Counted from the stretch's first letter, positions 32,690 through 45,017 are shown. The stretch: DNA of 64,000 nt from Amaurobius ferox (GCA_951213105.1 OX578134.1:138544293-138608292), one strand, 5' to 3'. A program made the numbers and translations. The notes: generated by a model not told the origin, from the letters alone.

Positions 32690-34275
32690 GACTCAGTAAT
32701 CGTATAAGTTGAATCTAAAAAATATGTAGTACATTGCGAGAATATAGACACCAGTCAATTTTGTGGCTACTAACACTTTTATTTATACACATAAAGTATG
32801 AAATACACTAATAATATACAGCACTTATAACATACCTAACTTGACCTCGGGGTATACTGAGTTATTACGGGAATTGTTAATTTATATTATCATTAATTCA
32901 AATCTGAATCTGATATAGCAATGGGGAATTTTCCCAAGCTCAAGCTTATACTGATATAATTATAGTTAGATTAATATGTATAGACATTAGCATTACAAAT
33001 AGATTTCAAAAACACAATATCTCCAACACAGATGAAATGGCTTGTTAATCCCCAAAAGAGATCCTCCAAATGTTCATTTAGTTAGGAGCTCCGGATAGGT
33101 TAGGCAACACAGCTCACATTGACACACGGTTCAGGAGATATCACAGAGATCGGGATTCTATCAAGGATTGGTAATCACTGCCTGCTATGTGCTCCACCGT
33201 TCAAGTGCCGGTTTGTCCAGAGATTCTTGGAGGTCCGGGGAACTTCGTGAAGGCCGATGCCGGTCGGGTAGTATCCCGATAAACGTTACGGTTGCATGCA
33301 TAATAACATTTTGAACCGATGACGGTTGACTCACTCAGATGAAGCGTTTATGTGCTGCATGGGCTCAGGATTGGTACCTCGCAAACTCTCAAATGCATAG
33401 TCGTCCATGAGGTGAAATAGCTACTGAGCTGTCAAATGCCGTCTACCTTGCAGTCCACACAGTTGTCACGGCTTAGCCGTAGTTTACAGGGACCAAAGGG
33501 ATTCTCTTACTACGCCGTCTATTTCCAGAGTTGTGTGGTTCTGCTTGGGAAAAGGGCCGAAGTTCTCGCTGCTTCGATGACCGCCACTGCCCGATGAGAT
33601 TCGCAAATATCCGTCTGGTAACTCTCTAGCTCGATTTGGCTTAGAGATACCATAAAACTTCATTGCTTAATAGCCGCATCTGGATACGATCTACACTTGA
33701 GTAGTTGTGCTCGCATCAGGATACTAAATACACCTGTTCCTTCCTGTAGGGCATAGGGATACCGCTAAGGAGTAACAGTGGATACCGGTTCCTAAAGATG
33801 TATCGAAATGCATTTTGGATCGGGCTTTGATTAAGTGCTTATACACTTTAGAGATCTTCTCTGCAGAGATCAAAATGGAGTCTGATTTAACGCTTCAAAT
33901 TAGGATCTCTTCACATTTTGAGGAGGGAGGAACAAAATAGGGTGGAAAGTTTTCTCGTCCGCTCATTCGCTATATTACTTATGACAATGAGATATGGGTG
34001 GTACCAAATTCCGAACAAATTATAAGATTGCAGAGTGACGCTCGATTTATATGCGTTCCAATAAAATTCGATTACCTGCGTGTTCACAGCAGCCAGGAGG
34101 TCTCGTCTGAGCTTCGGAGTGGCTTAGCACTTGACAGGAGTCATAATTTTCAAGAGATTTGCCTTTTCAATTTAGACATTTTCTACGATATATCTTATAT
34201 GAAAATTTACAACTTCTGTCCTTAACAATTCAAACCTCGTCGCCGAACTGTCCCATCGTGTCTGTGAGGAGGCAT
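32690..34275. other. GC-richer block of unknown nature, possible LTR-element relic
   Basis: The composition between about 33,050 and 34,270 is clearly richer in GC than its flanks, yet no frame longer than 75 codons is open. On the minus strand a TATAAAT with a TCACTC start-like motif lies near 34,035-34,055. The left margin (GGCTACTAACACTTTTATTT, 32,763) resembles part of the LTR at 35.5 kb (GTTAACTAACACTTTTACAC). I suspect a large LTR or untranslated retroelement region, but this is weak. Confidence 0.3.
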
Positions 34276-35536
34276 CATGCTAGTAATTAAATTTACCGTC
34301 CACGTTATTTACATTGAGTAATTACTTCCCCCTTTCTTTCCTACGGCGAGCCCGGTGAGCATGGATAGTATTTGAACTATGTGTAAATATTATGTTAAGT
34401 TTCATAACAAACATAGCCTAGAAAACTGCTTTTAATACATGTAACTTAATTCCATATTGAGAAATAAAGATTGGTTGGTTAGTTTGTGACGAGTATATGA
34501 CTCGTCAATGTCGTGCATATTGTAGAGAGTATGCCGTTGAATCGCAAATGAAAATTAATATTTCTATGGTAGGCTGTGGCGAACTTCGTGTTTTCTGTGG
34601 AGGCATTCGGCGCAGAGGTAGGCGCAGAAGTCCTTGTTCTCTAAGTCAGATTTTATTCAGTTGCATTTGGTCCGAATTTTTTTTTAATGGACAACATGTT
34701 TGTCCACATAAAACTAATTTGGTAGAGGAGAGCGTAGGTATTGAATATATGGAGTTACCACCATATATTTAATATACACCATATATTCATTATACACCAT
34801 ATATTCAATACCATATATTTTCTGGATCTTCATCCTAATGAAAATAATTGTGATATTCTCGAGATAATTATCTGTCCGTTTACCTCGCGCAAATAGATAA
34901 TGCGATTTTCCAGTGCGTGGGAGTGACTTCAATAGGTAGAACGGAGAGAGAACTAATTGAGAAACGTTCGGTTCATTAAAAAAATTTAGATATGGCTTGG
35001 TTAAAATTTTATAACTAATCAACGAATGGGTTTATGAAATTATTTTGTTCCTGAAGTAATTTGTGATACATTTAGGAGCTGCTGTTAAATGACAAACTTT
35101 GAACGACACGTCAATGCTGTAAATCGTGGTATAAAAATCAGTGATGTTTGAAACACACGATATATATATATTTTTTAAGAATTTACTTAAATTCATCGTA
35201 TGGATTACGTTCATAATTTGTTTGAAAGATATATTTTCTATCTTTTCGATGGCCTCAATATGGAAATTCTGTGATAATATTTCGGGTCGCTAAGTATTGC
35301 CCAATATCGCCCTAAAACAAAAAACAACTAACAAACTAATTCGAAATTAAAATGAAAATTAACGCAGAGTTGCACCTATTTGGGTCTTGAAATACCCGTG
35401 TACCAAATTTTATGGTCGTACGACGCTTAGATTTCCCGTTACAGATTGCATAGACTGACAGAAAAAAAAATGAAATACACACAGACATTTATCCTTATTA
35501 TGTAAAATGCATACAAATTTCTACGTATGTATATAT
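34276..35536. repeat. unassigned sequence with an 18-bp tandem repeat
   Basis: Around 34,735-34,822 the motif ACCATATATTYATTATAC recurs about four times. The rest shows no gene; frames at 34,497-34,772 (+) and 34,714-35,022 (-) have no recognisable domains. Confidence 0.5.
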
Positions 35537-36027
35537 TGTTACAACGTATCCTCTCTAATCGTGGGTGTGTGCCAAGGATACAAGAATGAGTCCACATTTC
35601 TGGTTAACTAACACTTTTACACTAACACACCACACACAGTCCGGCTTTCCAAATAGATGCTCTATGTCCTCGGATGAGTTGGACGGTCTGGGTCTGCAAC
35701 ACAAGCACAGCGTAAATAGGAATAATATACAGTAAAACAGCATTTAAATGCATTAATTTCACAGAACTATATTTACAAAATAACCGATAATATTCTCAAA
35801 ACATTGATGTAAACCACAGTTCAATGTTGCTCGTATCTTGTCAACTGAGTGATGACTCCTTTTATAGATTCTATAGAAATTTCTGGAAATTTCTCATATA
35901 TCGTAGAATTCTGGTTATTTCGAGGTGATTCTCGAACCTTCGGAAAGTCGCCAAATATCGGCAAATTGGCGGTAAATAGCCAAATCTGGCAGCCTCTCTT
36001 CGTACTTCGGTAAGTGGCAACCCTACA
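35537..36027 (-). mobile_element. probable solo LTR, 491 bp
   Basis: On the minus strand the segment starts TGTAGGGTTGCCAC and ends GTTGTAACA, so it has the TG..CA ends of an LTR. Inside are a TATAAAAGG box (35,858-35,866 on the plus strand) and, about 20 bases further, TCAGTT, an arthropod initiator match. The arrangement is typical of Gypsy-type LTR promoters. No primer-binding site or polypurine tract follows, and I saw no clear target duplication, so it is a solo LTR or a fragment. Confidence 0.55.
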
Positions 36028-36279
36028 CTCACGTCATGGGAAAAGTTAGCTTTACGGGTGTGTTCTACATCTGGTCTTCGAAAGAGACGAAAGTGAGAGG
36101 AGGGGGAATAGAGATTCCTAAACATTTTACAAGAGTTCGTAACTATATGTACTCATATGTGATGGTATATTGTTTAGCGAATGTTCGTCGAAATTTGTTT
36201 ATATCTGTAAGTGCTAGCGGATGATAAAAGGTTGCCGAACAATGAATCTACAACTCTGTAATTTGCTTTTTTCCTTTAT

Positions 36280-36385
36280 CTCACTTTATTGCGGAGTTTG
36301 TTATTTTAACTTTTTAAATTTTCCTCTGGGAAAACTGCAATCATTTTTATTTGAGTGTGCATGGTCACTTTATTACAGACATAAC
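36280..36385 (-). repeat. inverted outlier unit of the 148-bp repeat
   Basis: TAAATTTTCCTCTGGGAAAA, CTGCAATCATTTTTATT and GCATGGTCACTTTATTACAG match the reverse complement of the array unit at 36.84-37.54 kb. Confidence 0.55.
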
Positions 36386-36835
36386 ATATACACTGATGGA
36401 TCTTTTCATGCAAAGTTAGCAGAACTTTAAAGACTTTACAAGGAACCCTTTATGTGAATTCTTGGAATACCGCATTATATTAGATTTGGATGCATTACTG
36501 TTATTTCTTTAGGATGACGGGGAAAATAAAAATGCTCTTCAGTTCCGGGAATAGTCTGAATGCAACTCGGGTAAATAAGTTCTTTTGAGATTTTGATCCT
36601 GTATCTGCCATCGTTCCATCCTATCAAAAGAGTCTGACATTCAATATGCACTCGTCTGTACAAACAACTACGTAGGATATTTTCCATCTGACGTCTGTTA
36701 GAGATATGTTTATAAGCAGTACTGAAGGACGTCAAAAAATGACTTTGATGCAGATGATTTCATAGATATAAATGAATCCATCGCAATATATTTGTAAAAC
36801 TATTTTGCTGTTCTAAAGTGAGTAAAATATGTCTA
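36386..36835. other. unassigned sequence
   Basis: No gene or repeat is recognised. Confidence 0.4.
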
Positions 36836-36837
36836 TA

Positions 36838-37545
36838 AAATAATAGAAAGCTACAAATAAGTGTATATGTAAATATACAGTGTTAAGCACTCAATAACCG
36901 TGTAAGGAAATGGCCACGAGAGTGCACGTTAGTTCCATCTATAGGAAAATGACCCTATAATTGATTGCAGGGCCTCTAGAGGATAATTAAAAAAATAGGA
37001 TAACAGAAGTATATATGTAGATATACAGGGTTAAGCACTCAATAATCGTGTAAGAAAATGGCCACGAGAATACAGGCTATTTCCACTATAAAAAGATGAC
37101 TCTGTAAGAAATTGCAGCGGCCATGGAGTAGAATTAAAAAAATAGGATAACATAAGTGTATATGTAGATATACAGGGTTAAGTACCTCAATAACTTTGTA
37201 AGGAAAGGATTATGAGAGTACACGTTAAGTTCATCTATAGTAAAATGACCCTATACGTGTAATAACTGTGTAAGGAATAATAACTGTGTAAGGAAATGAC
37301 CATGAAAGTACACGTTAGGTCCATCTATAGTCAAGTGACCCTATAATTAATTGCAGCGCTTCTAGAGGAGAATTAAAAAATAGTATCACACAAGTATATA
37401 TGTAGAAATACAGAGTTAAGTACCGCAATAACTTTGCAAGGAAAGGATCATGAGAGTACAAGTGAGGTCCATCTGTAGTAAAGTGACCCTATAAGTGATT
37501 GCAGCTCCTATAGAGGATAATGAAAAATATAGGATAACAAGCTCG
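36838..37545 (+). repeat. tandem array, ~148-bp unit, about 4.5 copies
   Basis: The landmark GTATATGTAGATATACAGGG recurs near 36,862, 37,010, 37,157 and 37,394. In each unit CAATAACYGTGTAAGGAAA, CCATCTATAG, TGACCCTATAA, TTGCAGC and AGAGGATAATTAAAAA follow. The last interval is longer because part of a unit (AATAACTGTGTAAGGAA) is doubled near 37,260-37,300. Confidence 0.85.
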
Positions 37546-37956
37546 GCAATAATAACGAGAGATATAAGAAAAAAGCCAATTATAAAGTTGTAGAGCATTG
37601 TATAATATGTAGGAATTGACAATAAATCGCTTTCAGAGGAATTTATTTGACACAATACGGTTGTTCGGAAATGGCAGGCTTCTTCAGGAATGTTAAAATA
37701 AACCACACACATGCATAGAAATCTAGTGCACCTGGTGCTTTTGTCTCACAGATGGGTATTACGTCACATGCACTAATTGCATACGTTTGTGAATCGTTCG
37801 GAAAAATTTAACAGCACTGTGGAGTAACTGTGCAACTGGCAACCGATTAGGTATCGACTGGTATTTATTTCAGTCAGTACACGCGCTTCGACCGTTCTTG
37901 GTGTCGCTTCCTATTAATTAGACACTGCTATCTATAAGCTTTGCAATTGGCTCTTT
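37546..37956. other. unassigned sequence
   Basis: No feature is recognised apart from the SINE target sequence at its right end. Confidence 0.4.
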
Positions 37957-38242
37957 GTTGTTGTTGAGACCCAGACCGTCCGACCTACCAGAAAGGTGTA
38001 AGATAACTGTTTGGACAGCCGGGAAGTGCCACCCAATTTAGACCGGAACCCATTGGGGGAGGCATCCACAGGGACCGTACCCTCCTTCCCCTACCACCAA
38101 CCTCTCGGAAGGACTTACGGACCCACATGTTTAACGTGATCGTACTCCGCGTGAACACGGCGGCAGTTTTGGCAGTGGCTGGAATCGAACCCGGGCCTAC
38201 CGAGTGCAACTCCAGCGCGCTAACCAATGGGCTACCGCACCC
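37957..38242 (-). mobile_element. tRNA-derived SINE, copy 1 (full length)
   Basis: On the minus strand it has a tRNA-like head with A box TAGCCCATTGGTTAGCGCG and B box GGTTCGATTCC. The body carries GCGGAGTACGATCACGTTAA and GGTGGTAGGGGAAGGAGGG, and the tail GGACGGTCTGGGTCT plus (CAA)n. It is transcribed by Pol III if active. Head and tail are complete, and it is flanked by CAATTGGCTCTTTG-type repeats. Confidence 0.9.
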
Positions 38243-38253
38243 AATCGGCTCTT

Positions 38254-38543
38254 TGTTGTTGTTGTTGAAACCCAGACCGTCCGACCTACCAGAAAGGTGT
38301 AAGGTAACTGTTTGGACGGTCGGGAAGTGCCACCCAATTTAGACCGGAACCCAGTGGGGGTGGCATCCACAGGGACAGTACCCTCCTTCCCCTACCACCA
38401 ACCTCTCGGAAGGACTTTCGGACCCACATGTTTAACGTGATCGTACTCCGCATGAACACGGCGGCAGTTTTGGCAGTGGCTGGAAGCGAAACCGGGCCTA
38501 CCGAGTGCAACCCCAGCGAGCTAACCAATGGGCTACCGCGCCC
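38254..38543 (-). mobile_element. tRNA-derived SINE, copy 2 (full length)
   Basis: It is nearly identical to copy 1 and in the same orientation, separated by 11-12 bases (AATCGGCTCTTT). Its own B box reads GGTTTCGCTTCC, a slight decay. The flank beyond the head is TCAATTGGCTCTTTG, a third copy of the target sequence. Confidence 0.9.
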
Positions 38544-38555
38544 TCAATTGGCTCT

Positions 38556-39180
38556 TTGTGTCAGAGTTCGCTATTCTAAATTTTTAACTTATCCGTTGGG
38601 GCGCTGCAATCACTTTTATTAGTCCCGGAATGGTCGCTTTACTATAGATTAGCTATGACCAACATTTTTATGGCATGTGCCACCTTTATACTGTTGTATC
38701 TTCGGCGTGCCACTCCAGTTATTTTTTCTTTAAACTAAATTAGGTTTATATCAGGTTTACATAAAAACAAAAGTATCTTCAGGTCATATTTTACTAAGAT
38801 TTATAATCCTTATATCGTTCTTACAGCATATTACAAGAAACAACACATGTTTGTAACTAACAATGAAAATGAAATTCATAAAATTTTATTGCTGTATTTA
38901 AATTTGCTTGTCTTTTTTCTTCAGGCTTGTTTGAATTTACTTTTGAACAAGCAAGCAAGATAAAATTATTTAGGTGAGCGTCATTTAATTTTGAGCAATT
39001 TTGTGTTTTAATAGTATAAGTTTCTGAACACGATTGTTTACAAACGCAGGCTGAGCCTCAAACAAACCGAACCGCGACGCTCATCCTCAACAAATTCAAC
39101 ACGTTAATTCGTGCAAAGTCGACAAAACAGGAATTGGAAGAAATTTGCAAAATTCACCATAATTTAGACTAGGTGATATG
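38556..39180. other. 148-bp unit outlier, then unassigned sequence
   Basis: Bases 38,556-38,650 (TAAATTTTTAACTTATCCGT, GCTGCAATCACTTTTATTAG, GGTCGCTTTACTATAG) match the reverse complement of the 148-bp unit. The remainder shows nothing recognisable. Confidence 0.5.
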
Positions 39181-39186
39181 GAAATA

Positions 39187-39240
39187 ATCTATCTATATAT
39201 CTATCTATATATATATGCGTGTATATATATATATATATAC
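39187..39240. repeat. (TATC)n/(TA)n microsatellite
   Basis: CTATCTATATATCTATC is followed by a long TA run with one GCGTG interruption. Confidence 0.9.
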
Positions 39241-39269
39241 TAATTGCCAACTGCCCGTCTGTCTACCTT

Positions 39270-40870
39270 GGACGCCTTTTTTAGGTATTTACTGAATAGA
39301 TAGACTTACAATTAGGTACACGGGCCGATCGTTCAATATTCCCTCCCGCCACCCCGCTGGAAAATTTTTTCGAAAATGTTTTGTGTGAGAGGACGCTCCA
39401 AGCCAAATCGTTTGAGTGAAATGAAGTAAAGTGAAATGATAGAAAAGCCTGCTTTGTGGTGAGACAGAGACTTAAAATGTGGTGTATGGCCAAATCGTTT
39501 GAAAGCCAGAAAGTATGTAATATCAGATTTCCATTATTTGCTACTTTAGGAGCTGCCGCACACTATATTTTTCGATTTGCTGAACAAATAAGAAGCGTCT
39601 CCTTTAAAATTTGATAGTGGCTTGTAATTTGGTATATGAGCTAATCATTTAATAAAAAAAATAAGAATAATAGAGTTCTTCAAAAATTTTCATTTAATGG
39701 GGTGAGTATTCCAAGCAAACGTTTAACAGACGAAATGATAATAAGAAATAATGCTTTGTGATAGGATAGAGACTTCAAATTTGGTGTATGGGTAGACAGT
39801 TCGAAAGGAAGTAAGGTGCAATTTCAGTTTTCCAATTTTCTACTGTAGAGGGTGCCGCACACAAAAATGTTCGCTTTTCCAAATAAATGAGGAACGTCTC
39901 CTTTAAAATGTGGTAGAAGCTGCAAATTTAGTATATGTTCTAATCATCTGATACCCCCCTCCAAGATGTATGTAGCTTTTCAAAAATGTTCATTTGAGGG
40001 GTTGGGTGCTCTACACAAAACGTTCGAAAGCTAAAATGATAGAGAAACACACTTTACAATGAGATAGAGACTTTAAATTTGATGTAATGGTAAATAGATT
40101 GAAAGGGTATAATTTTAGTTTTTCATAATTTGATATACTTTAGGGGTGCTGCATGCTAAAATATTCGATTTGCCGAATAAATAAGTAATGCCATTTTTAA
40201 GTGAGATAGAGTCTTACAATTTGGCACACAAGTTAATCGTTCAATAAAACCCTCTGGAAAAATCGAATTTTTTAAAAATATTTTGTGCAGGGGGTGCTCC
40301 ACTTCAAAACGTTCGAAATGTGAAGCGATAGAAAAGCATATATCATGATAAGATAGAGACTTCAAATTTGATTTGAGGGTACATTGTTTGAAAGGAAGAA
40401 AGTGTATAATTCCAGTTTTCTAATAATAATTTCCTTAGTAATATTTACTTTAGTTTTCTAATATTTACTTCACTAAAATCTTCTATTTGCAGAATAAACG
40501 AGAAAAGCTTTATTTTAAATAAGATATAGACTTGAATTTTGATACACGGATCAATCGTAAGATTAAAGGAAAATCGAGTTTTTTTTAAAAATTGTTCTGT
40601 GTTGGGGGTGCTCCAGACCAAAACGTTCGAAAGGTAGAAATAGATATAAATCCTTGAAATTTGATGCACGGCTCAATCAATCAATAAAACCCCAGGAAAA
40701 GCCGTGTTTTTCAAAAACAATTATTTAATCACACTAAAACGTTTGAAATTCAAAATGATAGTAAAACGGACTTTGCAATGAGATAGAGACTTTAAAATTG
40801 GGGCAATGATAGATCGTTAGATAGGAATAAAGTGTATGATGCCGAACATATAAATGTTTAATTGGTTGAA
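39270..40870. repeat. tandem satellite, ~295-bp unit, about five degenerate copies
   Basis: The landmark GAGATAGAGACTTTAAATTT recurs near 39,456, 39,755, 40,048, 40,343 and 40,775. Each unit also holds AAACGTTCGAAAG, CAATCGTTCAATAAAACCC, TTTTTCAAAAATGTTTTGTG, GGGGGTGCTCCA and ATATTCGATTTGCCGAATAA. The fifth unit carries a rearrangement near 40,440-40,690. Open frames across the array are short and unrelated to each other. Confidence 0.8.
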
Positions 40871-40899
40871 TAAACTGGAAATGCTCAGTCTGAAGTGAA

Positions 40900-41165
40900 A
40901 CATATATTTTAAATTCTGTGCAAGGGTGAACAGCAGGTTAAATCTGTGGGTAAGAGATTGGTGGCAGGAGAAGTATGTCGTCCCCACTGGGTATGGCTTA
41001 AAATTGATTGGTTTACGGGTGTAATGCGATCTGCTGTCTGTGGTGCGTCAGAGAAACCTTTTATGATGGCAAAATGGTTCACGCTTCGATCACTGATCAA
41101 GTGCCTGGCCATTGGGGAAAACAAAAACTTATCATACAGAAATGTAGATTGTTCTTGTTAGGGTA
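40900..41165. other. GC-richer segment of unknown nature
   Basis: Both strands are open for 71 codons (40,946-41,161 plus; 40,909-41,124 minus) and the composition is more balanced than the flanks. I recognise no domain on either strand. It may be a relic of a mobile-element coding region. Confidence 0.25.
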
Positions 41166-41384
41166 GACATAAAAATCTTAGTTAAGAAAACAGTTTAACT
41201 GCATCCACGAATTCACAATTATTAGGCTCTTGATTAAAAAAATCCTCTGAATTCGAGTTCAGAGAATCTTCAAGTATAGAATTATATCAATCGTCAAGAG
41301 TTGGCTATGTGGCTCTATCAGTCATTTCGCACGGTTAAATATTTATTACTAATAATTTTCGTACCCTTTTTTTCATTGTCTCTA

Positions 41385-42335
41385 CAGCTTGATGTGGGCA
41401 ATTCTATGATTTTGTTCCTGTTATAGGCGATAGTTTTATCTCAGTCCTTAGATTTACAAATGCCAAAATCTTTGTCTACATAGTCAATCCATCTAAGGTG
41501 TGGTCTTCTTCTAGACCTAACTGCAGTTGGCCTGGCCAGAAATATTTTTAATACGCATTTCGTGGGGTATCCTAATAATATGTCTAGCCTAATTTATTAT
41601 TTTCATTTTTCCGTATTTAAAAATGTTTGATTCTTTAAATAGGTGGAATAATTTGAAATTAACTCTTCTTCGCTACACTTCTATTCGCTATACTACAAGT
41701 CTCTATATCAGCAAATCTCTATACACTACAAGTCTCTATATCTTTTTAGATCATTTCTTCAAAGATCTATAGTGCATTTTTGACGCTCAAGGTCTTAATC
41801 TAAGTCACCGAGGCATAGGCGAGCACATATTTATTAATAACTTTGTGAATTAGTAGTTTAGTTTTTCTTTTTATTCAATTTAACTTCAAATATTTACCCA
41901 GCCCAAAGAAACAGCGATTAGCAGCAATGAGTTTTCCTTTAGTTTACGGTCCTATATCATTTATAATGTTAACTTCTGAATGCAAGTAAATGAAGTTCTT
42001 AACTTTCTCACACCTATATGTGCAAATTTACAGATAATGATTGATGCATGATGATTTTGCGTATATCATATATTTTTGTTTTGACTAATCATCAGATGCA
42101 TCTGCTTTGTCTCGCGTTTCAGGGCTAAGAAAACATATTTTTGTGCTGCAATAGGTTCTAGTAATGATATCGATATTATTTGCAAGTATTAGCAGTTGCA
42201 CGCAAGGATTTATTAAAGATGTTTTATCTCATATTGATGACTGAGTCTCCAATTTTCTTCTCCACTGCAATATTAAACAAAAGGAAGATCAATACATCAT
42301 ACTGTCTAACACTTTTTTTTACTCTTAATGGCCCT
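41385..42335 (-). pseudogene. RTE-like LINE reverse transcriptase relic
   Basis: The minus strand reads in broken frames as the second half of an RTE-type endonuclease-reverse transcriptase. From 42,330 down it gives LFNIAVEKKIGDS and NIFNKS, then LANNIDIITRT near 42,150-42,195, where families have ADDIDII at the active site. Further down come LLIAVSLGW-like and ICARLCLGDLD-like relics of NRCFFGL and TYASETW segments, and finally RRRPHLRWIDYVDKDF near 41,500. Many stops and shifts show it is long dead. The two catalytic Asp have become Asn. The upstream endonuclease half is absent. Confidence 0.65.
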
Positions 42336-42735
42336 ATGAAGTAAAAGATTATAGTATAAATAATTACAGTTTTAGTTTTAGAAATATGTATTTTTATTTT
42401 CAGAAAATACACTAATTTATTTCGCCCTTTTTGATGAAGACAGACACCTTGCGTGATTTGGATGAATAAAGATTTATATCAAATCCAAAATAATGTATCT
42501 CGTGAAACTGCCAGCGCCCTATAATGAGCTAAAATACTCGCTAAAAGTTGCAAATTGAATTTCCTTTCAAAAGTAATTTACTTCCAACCGACTTTATTTC
42601 CGGCAATTTACAGAAAGTAAAAATATTCTAATGTGTTCCCATTACGGTAAGAACAATCTTGCACCATTTTGAAAAAAGTATAAGTTTCAAAACAGAAATT
42701 TCAGATTGGGATAAGAAGTTTTGTGTGCACAGAGC

Positions 42736-42862
42736 ATGGTATAGCGTACATATGTATAGCGTGCATTTGTATAGCGTAGTACATTTGTATAGCCTAGAAC
42801 GTTTGTATAGTGTAGTACATTTGTATAGTCTAGAAGGTTTGTATAGGTATTACCTTTGTATA
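42736..42862 (+). repeat. minisatellite, ~17-bp unit
   Basis: The unit TTTGTATAGYSTAGTACA varies slightly over about seven copies. Both strands give repeat-encoded short frames (RLYSVVHLYS; TNVLHYTNV), which have no other support. Confidence 0.85.
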
Positions 42863-45000
42863 ACTCAGTAGAAGAAACTAATGCCTTGTGTTCTAGCCAT
42901 AATGAATAAATCTTCATCATAATACAAATTACAGTTATTTTCCACAGCAAAGCAAATATAAATAAATAAATAAAAAACAACACCTTTGTAGCAGAAGTTC
43001 TTCCTTCTAAATATTTTTTTAACTATAAAAATTCTGTAATTCTAAAAGTGTCTCTTTTATGGAATTGCAGTAAAACAAGAATTTATATGACAAAAAAAAA
43101 TCAATTGAAAACTTTCCAATTGGAACCTTATACTTTTGTAGAACTAATTACACAAATTATACATAAGTTATTTTACAAAATCTGAAAGTAAATACTATAA
43201 TTGCGAAAACTGATGATATGAAAAGAAAAACTGATGACATTAATTTTGTTTCCATTTTGTAACTAGCAATAATTTTGTCCTGATTATGACGCCAATTAAT
43301 ATTAAATGTGAATGTGATAATGATGGCGATAAGCATTTAAAGCCCTGTTCCATAATTATATTTCAATATGTAAATTGACTCCAAATTGATTACGAAATTA
43401 TTGCAGAAGTGGGACATTTTTACATATAGAGGATAATGTGACACATGCACTAATACTCTGACAGCTTTTAACAGCAAAGTACTAATTTTTATAATCATTA
43501 ATATAACCTGTGATTTAATATATTATTTGCCCTACTGTTGCCACAGAAAAAGTTGGAAACGCAATTTATTTGATTTGATAAAAGTCTGTGATGGCTCTAG
43601 TACGACCAGTAGCAATGTGTTGTGGATGAGGAGTTCCTAGTCAGAATGACTTTAATCTCGGGTATGTACCAATATCTGATCCCATGACATCATTTGAGCA
43701 GAAAAGAATAAAAATAAAAAATAAAGTGTACTTGATTCTATGAACAAAAAAGGGTTTGTAATCAGTACGACCGTTGTTCTAGTACGGCCGAGGTGCAATT
43801 GTTTTATGTGAATTATGTGTTTTTCTTTGTGAGTGGTTTATCATTTTTGGACCTTTTGAAACCAGTTCAAAATATTAAAATGTCGAAATAATAACTTATA
43901 TTCTAAAAACTAATAAACTGATGCAAGATGCGAATATATATTATAGAAGGAATTTTACATTGCTATAAATTGCGCACTAATTTGTTATGGCTAGCACTTT
44001 TAGCTTTTGATATATGAGTATCACAATTTTCGTAAACGGAAAATTTTCAGTGTTTTTCAAATTGACAAACGATTGCACAAAAACTTTAATAACTGTCTAA
44101 ACACAAATCATTGATCTATGAACTATATTTACAATATTCAAAATTTTTTCGTCTCCTATTTACATCTATCTTTTATAGTTTCAAAGATATTTTGAAAGTA
44201 AGCAAAGTGAAGGGAAAATTCGTCTGAATAATTTTTTTTCAAATAACTTCAAAATATTTTTAAATTTTTATTTCGAAAAAATAACAGTTCTCAATTCAAA
44301 CTCTAAAAATATTGACTATAGTTCCTTTTTCATAAATAGTACCTTATTTTCGACAAAGCAAATATGAAATATTTATATTTGTAACTATGTTTGAAAATAT
44401 AAACGTTCAAAATATTTGCACTATTATCGTAACTTTCCGATTTCATACAAATACCCTTATCATAAAAGCTGTTCACATTAAAAAACTTTGTTATGAAGCT
44501 AATTTTATTCTTGACACCACTGTAAAAATGTCTAAAGATAGTAAGTTCTTTAAAAGAATCCCCATAATCCATCCGAAGTTTTAGATTACACAAATGCAAC
44601 ATTTCGAAGATTAGACGACCCGGTTACACTTACATTTCATAGCAGGGGATTTGGAAGTAATTTCGATTAATCTCAAAACGTATCACATTGCTTCTGCAAA
44701 TATGGACGGAATGTCTACTGAGATTCTCATTTATTTTCTTTTTCTTCTTTTTCTGGTATCCAGAAATAAAACATCACGTTGGTTTTTATTTCATTATTTA
44801 GTATCAATGGTGTGAATGATCGAAGCGACCGGGAAATAGTCTTGTAAATATGCCGTGTAAAAAAATAAATAAAATAATAATAGGTATCTTTGAAATGAAT
44901 TGCAGCATTTTTGAACGGTTGGACGTAATCTGAGATCATATCCAATGTTAAGGATTATTTGTATGTCTTTTGCTTGCTTAGAGTTAGTGATATAGTTACA
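42863..45000. other. unassigned AT-rich sequence
   Basis: No gene or element is recognised. Short frames (for example 44,330-44,602 minus) have no motifs. Confidence 0.5.
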
Positions 45001-45015
45001 AAGGACACATTTTTT

Positions 45016-45017
<2 letters not shown>

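Noticed and set aside
37957..38543. CRISPR-like repeat-spacer arrangement
   Set aside because: The window is eukaryotic; repeats here are SINEs, satellites or minisatellites.
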